From contig NZ_BPLU01000023.1 of the NCBI RefSeq assembly GCF_019656315.1, positions 1 through 64,000 on the forward strand: a DNA stretch of 64,000 nt. The letters are read 5' to 3'. Below, piece by piece: positions 16,325 to 24,058 of this stretch. The position numbers and the translations under genes were made by a program. The DNA comes from Flavobacterium sp. UMI-01. GTDB taxonomy: Bacteria > Bacteroidota > Bacteroidia > Flavobacteriales > Flavobacteriaceae. The notes under the pieces are model-generated. The model did not search any database. It was not told the DNA's origin and saw only the letters and a list, made by a program, of their open reading frames with translations. Position 1 is the stretch's first letter; each line of letters starts with the position of its first letter.

Positions 16325-16627
16325 ATGATTTATCTCACTCAATTAATTTACATTGTAGAAGGTCAAGAAGAGGTTTTTCATCAATTTGAAGCCTTGGCCA
16401 TTCCCATTATATCGCAATACAACGGAAGACTTACCTTGAGAATTCGGCCGGAACCAAACTCGATTATCGAGCAAAACATAGCTAGTCCGTATGAAATCCA
16501 TTTGGTTGAATTTGATAGCCAAGAAGATTTTGACAATTTCAAGAAAGACAAAACGAGACAACAGTTTTTACATTTAAAAGAACAATCCATTCGGTCCACT
16601 ATTTTAATTCAGGGAAAAGCGCTCTAA
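16325..16627 (+). CDS. DUF1330 family protein
   Basis: A 100-residue protein with the ferredoxin-like alpha-beta fold of DUF1330: a beta-rich start, the central NGRLTLRIRP strand, and VEFDSQEDFDNFKKD, which is the conserved helix-entry region. No catalytic residue can be assigned. It lies 6 bases after dnaE and may be translated from the same mRNA, though a functional link with replication is not implied. Confidence 0.75.
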   Translation: MIYLTQLIYIVEGQEEVFHQFEALAIPIISQYNGRLTLRIRPEPNSIIEQNIASPYEIHLVEFDSQEDFDNFKKDKTRQQFLHLKEQSIRSTILIQGKAL

Positions 16628-16678
16628 AAGTATTTATAAGTGAAAGCACCGTTGTTTTCAGTATATTTTTCTTAAATT

Positions 16679-16686
16679 TAGTTTTG
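16679..16686 (+). promoter_or_regulatory. Candidate -7 element for the acyl-CoA dehydrogenase gene
   Basis: TAGTTTTG matches TAnnTTTG, 23 bases before the start. The nearest TTG (16652-16654) gives a long 24-bp spacer. Confidence 0.45.
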
Positions 16687-16709
16687 AAACCCAATCAAAA
16701 CGATGCCTT

Positions 16710-17888
16710 ATGAAAACCGACTTATTTCAAGCCCCTGATTACTATAAATTGGATGATTTATTGACTGAGGAACACAAATTAGTGCGGGATTCGGCACGTG
16801 CTTGGGTCAAAAAAACGGTTTCACCCATTATCGAAGATTATGCGCAACGGGCTAAATTCCCAAAAGAAATTCTACCAGGTTTGGCTGAAATTGGAGGTTT
16901 TGGACCTTATATCCCTACCGAATATGGCGGTGCGGGTTTAGACCAAATTTCGTATGGACTCATCATGCAAGAAATTGAACGAGGCGATTCAGGAATTCGT
17001 TCTACCGCATCAGTACAATCTTCATTAGTCATGTATCCCATTTGGAAGTACGGGAACGAAGCACAACGCACAAAATATTTACCTAAACTCGCTACGGGTG
17101 AACTCATGGGCTGTTTTGGATTAACAGAACCCAATCACGGCTCTGACCCTGGCAGTATGATCACGCATTTTGAAGACAAAGGAGATTATTTTCTTTTAAA
17201 TGGTGCCAAAATGTGGATTTCTAATGCTCCATTTGCCGACATTGCCATCGTTTGGGCCAAAGACGCATCGGCCCGCATTCACGGACTGATTGTAGAACGG
17301 GGTATGGAAGGCTTTTCTACACCCGAAACCCATAACAAATGGTCTTTACGAGCTTCTTCAACTGGTGAATTGATTTTTGATAATGTCAAGGTTCCTAAAG
17401 AAAATATTTTGCCTAACAAATCTGGATTAGGAGCTCCCTTAGGCTGTTTGGATTCGGCTCGATATGGCATCGCTTGGGGAGCCATTGGTGCCGCCATGGA
17501 CTGCTACGATACCGCTTTGCGTTATGCCAAAGAGCGCATTCAGTTTGACAAACCCATCGCTGGAATGCAACTCCAACAAAAAAAACTTGCCGAAATGATT
17601 ACTGAAATCACCAAAGCCCAACTCCTTACTTGGCGCTTGGGTGTATTACGCAACGAAGGCAAAGCCACTACCGCTCAAATTTCTATGGCCAAACGCAACA
17701 ATGTCAACATGGCTATCGAAATTGCTCGAGAAGCGCGACAAATTTTAGGCGGAATGGGAATCACTGGCGAATATTCTATCATGCGCCACATGATGAACCT
17801 CGAATCGGTAATCACTTATGAAGGTACACACGACATCCATTTGCTGATTACTGGAATGGATATTACAGGAATTTCAGCTTTTAAATGA
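16710..17888 (+). CDS. Acyl-CoA dehydrogenase, glutaryl-CoA dehydrogenase type
   Basis: A 392-residue FAD enzyme. The catalytic base is Glu371 in YEGTHDIH, the position used by glutaryl-CoA dehydrogenases. The FAD/substrate motifs CFGLTEPNHGSDPG and KMWISNAPFADI are intact, as is the C-terminal QILGGMGITGEY. It would oxidise and decarboxylate glutaryl-CoA to crotonyl-CoA in lysine/tryptophan breakdown and pass electrons to ETF. The substrate is inferred from closeness to GcdH; a short-chain acyl-CoA dehydrogenase role is the alternative. No lysine-degradation neighbours are present. Confidence 0.88.
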   Translation: MKTDLFQAPDYYKLDDLLTEEHKLVRDSARAWVKKTVSPIIEDYAQRAKFPKEILPGLAEIGGFGPYIPTEYGGAGLDQISYGLIMQEIERGDSGIRSTASVQSSLVMYPIWKYGNEAQRTKYLPKLATGELMGCFGLTEPNHGSDPGSMITHFEDKGDYFLLNGAKMWISNAPFADIAIVWAKDASARIHGLIVERGMEGFSTPETHNKWSLRASSTGELIFDNVKVPKENILPNKSGLGAPLGCLDSARYGIAWGAIGAAMDCYDTALRYAKERIQFDKPIAGMQLQQKKLAEMITEITKAQLLTWRLGVLRNEGKATTAQISMAKRNNVNMAIEIAREARQILGGMGITGEYSIMRHMMNLESVITYEGTHDIHLLITGMDITGISAFK

Positions 17889-18101
17889 TTTTTAGCATAC
17901 GCAAACGAAGTTTTTCATACGTTTAACCGAAAGTTTGAAAGCACTCGTCGATTTTGTTCGTTCACAAAACCAAATATTCTTTAAATTCGTAAATACTTAA
18001 ACATAGAAGCTTCTAGAACAAATATTAAAGTATTGATAAAATCAACAGAATGCTTCTAAGTAAGTGGTAGCTTTTTTATATTTACACCAAATTTATTCCC
18101 C

Positions 18102-18884
18102 ATGAACATTGCACATATCAACAACAGTATTGAGAGCCAAAAAAATACTCTTTTACAACATTCTCTCTATGGTAAAGTAAAAACCATCGAAGATTTACAA
18201 GCTTTTCTTGAAGGGCATGTATATGCTGTTTGGGATTTTATGTCCTTATTAAAAGCGTTACAATCCAAGTTGACATGTACAACAACACCGTGGTTCCCTA
18301 CCACCAATCCACAAACACGTTATTTGATTAACGAAATTGTACTTGCTGAAGAAACAGACATCTCTCTAGATGGTCGTCGTCAAAGTCACTACGAAATGTA
18401 TATTGAAGCCATGCAAGATTGTGGGGCACGCACGGCAGACATTGAAGAATTTTTAAAAGCCATTAATTCGCTTAAAAACATTTTTGTCGCAATCAAAACG
18501 AGTCATTTGCACCCCGGAATCAAAGCATTTTTAGACTTTACGTTTACTGTAATCGAGCACGGGAAACCTCATGAAATTGCAGCAGCCTTTACATTTGGTA
18601 GAGAAGACTTAATTCCAAGTATGTTTACTTCTATCATAAAAAAATTTCAGGAAAACTTACCCGAAATAGATTTAAGTAAGCTAATTTATTATTTCGAAAG
18701 ACATATTGAATTAGATGCTGATGAACACGGCCCCATGGCTATGGAAATGATTACCGAATTATGTGAAAATGATGCTTTAAAGTGGAAAGAAGTTGAAGAA
18801 GTATCGCTACTTGCCTTAGAAAAACGCATCGGATTATGGAATGCAATTGAAGAACAAATTACTGAAAGAGTCTCTTTAGTTTAA
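18102..18884 (+). CDS. DUF3050 family protein (heme-oxygenase-like fold)
   Basis: A 260-residue, mostly helical soluble protein. Conserved features are EGHVYAVWDFMSLLKALQ near 38-55, NEIVLAEETD near 75-85, and ERHIELDADEHGPMA near 205-219, with His/Glu residues that could ligate metal as in heme-oxygenase-like diiron proteins. DUF3050 has no assigned reaction. The gene stands alone with a 213-bp gap upstream. Confidence 0.8.
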   Translation: MNIAHINNSIESQKNTLLQHSLYGKVKTIEDLQAFLEGHVYAVWDFMSLLKALQSKLTCTTTPWFPTTNPQTRYLINEIVLAEETDISLDGRRQSHYEMYIEAMQDCGARTADIEEFLKAINSLKNIFVAIKTSHLHPGIKAFLDFTFTVIEHGKPHEIAAAFTFGREDLIPSMFTSIIKKFQENLPEIDLSKLIYYFERHIELDADEHGPMAMEMITELCENDALKWKEVEEVSLLALEKRIGLWNAIEEQITERVSLV

Positions 18885-18910
18885 AGAACATTTCATTTTA
18901 TTTTAGTCAT

Positions 18911-18942
18911 AAAAAAAGCCTCCATTGTCGCAATGGAGGCTT
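18911..18942. terminator. Bidirectional terminator, DUF3050 / ferredoxin
   Basis: AAAAAAAGCCTCCATTG, loop TCG, CAATGGAGGCTT is a perfect 11-bp stem. The T tract is on the minus strand, so it serves the ferredoxin gene best. Confidence 0.88.
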
Positions 18943-18963
18943 ATAACTTTTAGTATCAAGCGA

Positions 18964-19281
18964 TTAACTTTCGGGAGCTAATTCTAATTCTAATCCTTCT
19001 AATTCAGGAGTAATTGGAATTTGACACCCCAAACGACTATTGGATTTCACATAAAATGCTTCTGAAAGCATTGCTTCTTCATCCTCCCCCATTTCTGGTA
19101 AAGCAACATCATTGATAACATAACATTGACATGAAGCACACATTGCCATTCCTCCACAAGTTCCTTCTACAGGCAATTCATACGCTTTACACAATTCCAT
19201 GATATTCATGGCCATATCAGTAGGAGCTTGTAATTCATGTATTACTCCTTCTCTGTCTTTAATTTTAATTAATACATCCAT
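18964..19281 (-). CDS. 2Fe-2S ferredoxin
   Basis: A 105-residue ferredoxin of the adrenodoxin/putidaredoxin type. The cluster ligands are Cys42, Cys48, Cys51 (GTCGGMAMCASC, spacing C-x5-C-x2-C) and Cys86 (RLGCQIP). It carries electrons for iron-sulfur assembly or oxygenases. It lies upstream of its own terminator and downstream of the NifU-like and Mrp genes on the same strand, so a role in cluster assembly is plausible, though the partner reductase is not in the window. Confidence 0.93.
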   Translation of the reverse strand: MDVLIKIKDREGVIHELQAPTDMAMNIMELCKAYELPVEGTCGGMAMCASCQCYVINDVALPEMGEDEEAMLSEAFYVKSNSRLGCQIPITPELEGLELELAPES

Positions 19282-19447
19282 TTTTTTAGGGTATAGAGTT
19301 TTTTTAGAGGAACATCAAACGGCATTTTTCAGTTAAAAATCTAAAAAATTACTTTTCTAATTATTCTGAAACATACAATCTGACGGTAATTTATGTAAAC
19401 AAAGCCAAAAAAAATGCTTTATCGTAGTCCATTACACCTCATCATCA

Positions 19448-19687
19448 TTATGCTACATTGACAACGGTTTCTATTTGTGGGGCAAACTTTTTTATGGTGG
19501 TTTCAACACCAGCCTTCAAAGTCATTTGGTTCACACTACAACTGGTACATGCTCCTTCTAATCGAACCTTTACGTGTTTGTCATCCTCGATTCCTACAAG
19601 AGTAATATCACCACCATCCGATTTCAAAAAAGGACGAATTTCGTCTAGCGCCAATAACACATTATTAGTTAATTCTTCTGTTGTCAT
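19448..19687 (-). CDS. NifU C-terminal-type Fe-S scaffold protein
   Basis: A 79-residue stand-alone Nfu domain. The cluster-binding CxxC is Cys47 and Cys50 (GACTSCSVNQMTLKAG), and the N-terminal DEIRPFLKSDGGDITL is typical. It acts as an Fe-S carrier. It follows mrp by 45 bases in the same direction, which is a common Bacteroidota arrangement. Confidence 0.93.
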   Translation of the reverse strand: MTTEELTNNVLLALDEIRPFLKSDGGDITLVGIEDDKHVKVRLEGACTSCSVNQMTLKAGVETTIKKFAPQIETVVNVA

Positions 19688-19732
19688 AATTTTTGGTTTT
19701 AAAAATTGATTCTAAATGAATCTAATTTTAGC

Positions 19733-20860
19733 TTATTTTTTTACTGCTGAACAACCCGCCATTGTTGTTATTTTAATAGCTTCTGAAGCAGGTAAATTTT
19801 CATTTCTTCTAATGGTTTCTTCGACTACTTTTTTAGTGATATTTTCAAAAACACTTTCGATTACTGAACCTGTTTGCATCGCTGCTGGACGCCCATAATC
19901 TCCTGCCTCACGAATCGATTGTACGATAGGCACTTCTCCTAAGAAAGGGACTTGTAAATCTTCAGCTAAGTTTTTAGCTCCTTCTTGACCAAAGATGTAA
20001 TATTTGTTGTTAGGCAATTCCTCAGGAGTGAAATAAGCCATATTTTCTATAATTCCCAAAACAGGTACATTAATTGCTTCAGATGCAAACATCGAAACTC
20101 CTTTTTTCGCATCAGCCAAAGCAACTGCTTGAGGTGTACTCACTACAACAGCTCCTGTTACGGGTAAGGATTGCATAATAGAAAGATGAATATCCCCTGT
20201 TCCTGGAGGCAAATCGATTAACATAAAATCCAATTCTCCCCAATCTGCATCAAAAATCATTTGGTTTAAGGCTTTTGAAGCCATTGGTCCTCTCCAAATT
20301 ACCGCTTGACTAGGCGAAGTAAAAAATCCGATAGACAACATTTTTACCTCATAACTTTCGATAGGTTTCATTTTTGATTTCCCATCTACTTGAACAGAAA
20401 TAGGTTTTTCGTTCTCTACATCAAACATGATAGGCATTGATGGCCCATAAATATCTGCATCCAAAACTCCAACTGAAAATCCCATTTTGGCTAAAGATAC
20501 AGCCAGGTTTGCTGTTACCGTTGATTTCCCTACACCACCTTTTCCAGAAGCAACTGCAATAACGTTTTTTATTCCAGGAATCGCTTTACCTTTAATTTCG
20601 GCTTTTTCTGGAACTTGCACCTTACTATTGATTTTTATTTTGGCTTCAGCCGAAACTTTTTCTAAAATAGTTTTTTTAATATCGTCTTCTGCACGTTTTT
20701 TAATATGCATCGCTGGCGTGTTCAATACTAATTCTACTACTACTTCATCTCCAAAAGTAAGCACATTTGCAATGGCTCCACTCTCCACCATATTCTTCCC
20801 TTCACCAGCTATAGTAATGGTCTCTAAGGCCTTTAGAATTTCTTTTCTATCTAATTTCAT
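19733..20860 (-). CDS. Mrp/ApbC family P-loop ATPase
   Basis: 375 residues: an N-terminal MIP18/DUF59 domain (1-85) and a ParA-like ATPase. The deviant Walker A is GKGGVGKST at 106-114, followed by DADIYGPS and LIDLPPGTGD. Mrp/ApbC proteins load Fe-S clusters onto targets. In E. coli Mrp a CxxC follows ENMSYF; here the matching stretch after ENMAYF is TPEELPNNKYYIFG with no cysteine. The only Cys is in the last ten residues (AGCSAVKK), so the usual bridging cluster cannot form in the standard way. Confidence 0.93.
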   Translation of the reverse strand: MKLDRKEILKALETITIAGEGKNMVESGAIANVLTFGDEVVVELVLNTPAMHIKKRAEDDIKKTILEKVSAEAKIKINSKVQVPEKAEIKGKAIPGIKNVIAVASGKGGVGKSTVTANLAVSLAKMGFSVGVLDADIYGPSMPIMFDVENEKPISVQVDGKSKMKPIESYEVKMLSIGFFTSPSQAVIWRGPMASKALNQMIFDADWGELDFMLIDLPPGTGDIHLSIMQSLPVTGAVVVSTPQAVALADAKKGVSMFASEAINVPVLGIIENMAYFTPEELPNNKYYIFGQEGAKNLAEDLQVPFLGEVPIVQSIREAGDYGRPAAMQTGSVIESVFENITKKVVEETIRRNENLPASEAIKITTMAGCSAVKK

Positions 20861-20942
20861 TTTTTACTCTTCTATTACAATTGGTTTTCAGCCAAAATTT
20901 TATCTTTATTTAAACTAAATTCAGACCCAACGTTTTGGGGAG

Positions 20943-20950
20943 CAAAGATA
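20943..20950 (-). promoter_or_regulatory. Candidate -7 element for mrp-nifU
   Basis: The minus strand reads TATCTTTG, 83 bases upstream of the mrp start. The -33 box is not evident. Confidence 0.45.
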
Positions 20951-21125
20951 AGAGATTAAGTTCTTATTTTAAAGTATTTAAATCGGATTTATTGATCGTG
21001 AAATTTGTTATGATTATGAAGGTATTTTCGACATTCAAATAGCTATCAAAGAAGAAACACAACCGCTTTTATTTACCGCATAAAAACCAAGATAAAATAG
21101 GATGTCTTTGAGAAAAAATGGAATA

Positions 21126-21461
21126 TTACTCTGCTGAAACCTCTGGCTCCCAAAAATGTTTTTCGAAATCTACGATTTGATTACCGACCACTTTAACCCC
21201 TTCACTTTCTAGTAATTGCTGCATCAAATTAGTACCTTCAAAATGGTGCTTTCCTGTTAGCAATCCTTTTCTATTTACTACACGATGTGCAGGAACATCT
21301 TCTAAATTATGAGAAGCATTCATCGCCCAACCTACCATTCTCGCCGATCTACTTGCTCCCAATGCTTTGGCAATTGCGCCATAAGAAGTAACCCGCCCAA
21401 AAGGAATTTGTCTGGCCACAGCATACACTCGTTCGAAGAAATTTAGTTCCCTATCTTTCAT
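21126..21461 (-). CDS. Alkyltransferase-like protein (MGMT family, no active Cys)
   Basis: A 111-residue protein equal to the C-terminal DNA-binding domain of O6-alkylguanine-DNA alkyltransferase. The motif normally PCHR is PAHR at 57-60, so Ala58 replaces the acceptor cysteine. The fold signatures TSYGAIAKALG, WAMNAS and HRVVN are intact. Proteins of this type (ATL/Atl1) bind O6-alkylguanine without removing the alkyl group and flag it for nucleotide excision repair. The start matches the domain start, and no N-terminal half is missing. Confidence 0.92.
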   Translation of the reverse strand: MKDRELNFFERVYAVARQIPFGRVTSYGAIAKALGASRSARMVGWAMNASHNLEDVPAHRVVNRKGLLTGKHHFEGTNLMQQLLESEGVKVVGNQIVDFEKHFWEPEVSAE

Positions 21462-21494
21462 AATTCATTTCTTAAAAATACCCTTGCTTTAAGA

Positions 21495-22673
21495 TTACAC
21501 CTGTTTAATTTGCTTATTATAATCTTGCGGAACCATTCCTAGAATTTCTTTAAAACTAGTAAAAAAAGGATTATAAGATGAAAAGCCTACTTCTCTCGCC
21601 AAAGAATCTAGTGTGTTCGATTTGAGATAATCAACTTCAATTAAATGAATAGAATCATAAATCCTAACTGTTTTCTTAAAGTCAATAAAAGTCATTTTAG
21701 AATGATATTTAAAAAGATAGGTGAGGTGGCTCTTAGGGACCCCCATCTTAGATGCTAAATCACCTATTGAGACCGAAGAATTTCGGAACCATTTTTGTTG
21801 AAAAGCTAAATTTTCAATTTCACTTATATAAGCAGACAAATGCTCATTTACTTTATCGCTCAATTTTAAATCCTGAATATTAGTGATTTGAATGTCGTTT
21901 TTATAAATCCAAAAATCACCAAAAACAAAGTCAGATTTTCTCCGCTCATTAATTTTGTCTTCCAACAAATGATAACCAAACAATATCTCAGGTGTAATCA
22001 AAACTTTAAAAAATAGCACACAGGAAAAAATAGCTGTAATCCACAAATAGTTGCTGCCATAGGACTGACTGTCCGAAAATAAATCCAGTAAAAGACACAC
22101 AAACAGCCGTATAACTGACAAAACACAAATTATGAAAATAAGAAGTGTCCAGTTTTTGAGCAGCTTTTTTTGCTTCTCAACAATATTAAACTTATTTCCA
22201 AGAGTCCAAACTCCATTTTTCAATTCTAAATACGATAAATACACATAAAACAGTGCCATTAATATGAAAAAAAAATGAAAAAAATAACTTAAATAAACAG
22301 ACTTATTTATAATTAATAAATGAGTGAATCCCATAAGAATGGGCAATACAAAATGTTTAAAGTCACCAAATTCAAATTTCTTCTGATTAGATGTTAACTT
22401 TTTAAAATACAAATAAACACAAGGAAATACAGCTACAAGAAATGGTGAATAAAATAAAAACTCGGCTTTAACAGCATAAAGAATGCTTAATTCATTTAAT
22501 CCTGCAATAAAAAAACGAATGGAAAGGATTAAAAAAAGAAGCAATAAATAAACATTCGCTATTCTATTAGTTCTGTACTGTGTTGCAACAATTGACAAGG
22601 TCACAACTCCCAACAAACCTGCCACGAAATACAAAAAAAGAAGAAGCATACTTTTAAACATTTTCTTATACAA
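21495..22673 (-). CDS. Membrane-anchored AraC-family regulator
   Basis: 392 residues. About seven hydrophobic segments fill residues 8-235 (for example MLLLFLYFVAGLLGVV and LWITAIFSCVLFFKVL). A cytoplasmic AraC-type double helix-turn-helix follows at about 290-388 (SIGDLASKMGVPKSHLTYLF, and AREVGFSSYNPFFTSFKEI). The membrane part probably senses an envelope or lipid-soluble signal. It diverges from the surface-protein operon at 22930, making it a candidate regulator of those genes; this is inference from position. Confidence 0.88.
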   Translation of the reverse strand: MYKKMFKSMLLLFLYFVAGLLGVVTLSIVATQYRTNRIANVYLLLLFLILSIRFFIAGLNELSILYAVKAEFLFYSPFLVAVFPCVYLYFKKLTSNQKKFEFGDFKHFVLPILMGFTHLLIINKSVYLSYFFHFFFILMALFYVYLSYLELKNGVWTLGNKFNIVEKQKKLLKNWTLLIFIICVLSVIRLFVCLLLDLFSDSQSYGSNYLWITAIFSCVLFFKVLITPEILFGYHLLEDKINERRKSDFVFGDFWIYKNDIQITNIQDLKLSDKVNEHLSAYISEIENLAFQQKWFRNSSVSIGDLASKMGVPKSHLTYLFKYHSKMTFIDFKKTVRIYDSIHLIEVDYLKSNTLDSLAREVGFSSYNPFFTSFKEILGMVPQDYNKQIKQV

Positions 22674-22929
22674 TTATCGGGAAAAGTATAAAAATAGACT
22701 GTTTGCAACCAATTATGAAAGCATTACTTTGTACGGTTAAAATAATCGACAAAATGCACTATTTATAATTTTTAACAAAATATTGGCTTCATTTTTAAGA
22801 ATTAGAAAATCAAATTTATTTACTAAAACATTAAAAATACTTATCAAATACGTAAAAACATCAGACCAAATACGATTACATCTATTAATGTATGAATACA
22901 TTGAATACTATTGTAAAAATATTAACAAG

Positions 22930-23406
22930 ATGCGGTACCTATTTTTACTTTTTTACTCCAGTTTTTATGGCCAATATTTACACCATCAAATGCTTTCTTC
23001 GCAAGGTAGCACGACCACATTAACCGATGGTATGATTATTTGCCAAACCATCGGTCAACAAACGGTATCTGGAACTTCTAAAAAAGGGCCTATCGTACTC
23101 CAAGGATTTCAACAGTATAATTGGTCAAAATTAATAGCAGGTTCATCCAGTACTAACAACATCACGGTAAAAGCATTTCCAAATCCCTTTATTAAAAACG
23201 TCTCTTTCCAATTTTCAACCTCTATTGAGGAGGAAATTTCAATAACTATTTTTGACATTTCGGGTCATTTGATTTTTGAAAAAAAGAAAAAACCAATTGA
23301 TAAAATTATACAGCTTGACCTTGAGTCTCTTCCTGGTGCAATATTCCTTATCCGACTGAGCAACTCCGAACTTAATTTTTACGCTAAAATCATTAAAACC
23401 TTATGA
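22930..23406 (+). CDS. Tiny T9SS type A sorting-domain protein
   Basis: 158 residues from the ATG at 22930. The frame is open back to a TTG at 22783, but a signal peptide begins only at 22930 (MRYLFLLFYSSFYGQ). After cleavage come about 60 residues (QMLSSQGSTTTLTDGMIICQ and TIGQQTV..VLQGFQQ), then a type A T9SS C-terminal domain (KAFPNPF near 82, ISITIFDISGHLIFE, a terminal FYAKIIKTL). So the cargo is almost only the sorting domain. It overlaps the next gene by 4 bp and likely forms an operon with the two that follow. Confidence 0.85.
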   Translation: MRYLFLLFYSSFYGQYLHHQMLSSQGSTTTLTDGMIICQTIGQQTVSGTSKKGPIVLQGFQQYNWSKLIAGSSSTNNITVKAFPNPFIKNVSFQFSTSIEEEISITIFDISGHLIFEKKKKPIDKIIQLDLESLPGAIFLIRLSNSELNFYAKIIKTL

Positions 23407-24056
23407 TAAAAAAACTACTTATTTTCACTCTATTCCTTGTATTTAACACTATCAACTCCCAAGAAATCTATTTGTACACGGGGAAAAATTTCACCAATTA
23501 CCATTACAAAGATGCTAATGGGAATTCCAATGGAATAATTACCAAAACAAACAAAAGCCACTTTGAGGGAGGCAGTCATTATGAAGCTGGTTACATCCAC
23601 CACTTTAAAAACAATAATTTGTCTTATATCGCTGGAATAACGCTGAATGAATTTAATGCTACATACTTTTTATCGAATTCAACCGAAGTATATTCATGGA
23701 AAACAAAATACATCGGAATTCAAAATCTAGCTTCGTTTAGCTTCTTTAACAAGCGAAGTAATTTTAATACAAGTATCAAAGCCGGCATCAACCTTTCAAC
23801 AATACTGACTGGTGAACAATATGCTAACGGAAACTATTTTGATCTTTCTAAAAATGAAGACTTTAAAGGTATATTATTCCAATCTATTGTTGGTTTAAAT
23901 GCAAATTATAAAATCTCAAATTCAGCTTCATTATCCATAGGCTACAACCTTTCCACAGTTGTAAAAACCTCTAAAACGTCAAAAGAAAGTTTATACTTTA
24001 CCAACAGTCAGTTACAATTTGGCATTCACTTCCCATTTCCCTCAAATCAAAATTAA
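23403..24056 (+). CDS. Predicted outer-membrane beta-barrel protein
   Basis: A 217-residue protein with an N-terminal signal (MIKKLLIFTLFLVFNTINSQ) and alternating polar/aromatic strands throughout (HYEAGYIHHF, SYIAGITLNEF, ASLSIGYNLS, a terminal LQFGIHFPFP). This fits an 8- to 10-stranded barrel. No specific family is recognised; it is shorter than PorP/SprF proteins. It overlaps the T9SS gene (ATGA) and ends 2 bases before the fibre gene, so the three are translationally coupled and the barrel may export or anchor a neighbour. Confidence 0.7.
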   Translation: MIKKLLIFTLFLVFNTINSQEIYLYTGKNFTNYHYKDANGNSNGIITKTNKSHFEGGSHYEAGYIHHFKNNNLSYIAGITLNEFNATYFLSNSTEVYSWKTKYIGIQNLASFSFFNKRSNFNTSIKAGINLSTILTGEQYANGNYFDLSKNEDFKGILFQSIVGLNANYKISNSASLSIGYNLSTVVKTSKTSKESLYFTNSQLQFGIHFPFPSNQN

Positions 24057-24058
24057 TT

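Noticed and set aside
18001..18060. Weak dyad around AGAAGCTTCTAGAAC before the DUF3050 gene
   Set aside because: Arms are short and AT-rich, with no clear link to a promoter.
22783..22929. Upstream extension of the T9SS protein from a TTG codon
   Set aside because: A normal signal peptide begins at the ATG at 22930, which would be internal in the longer form.
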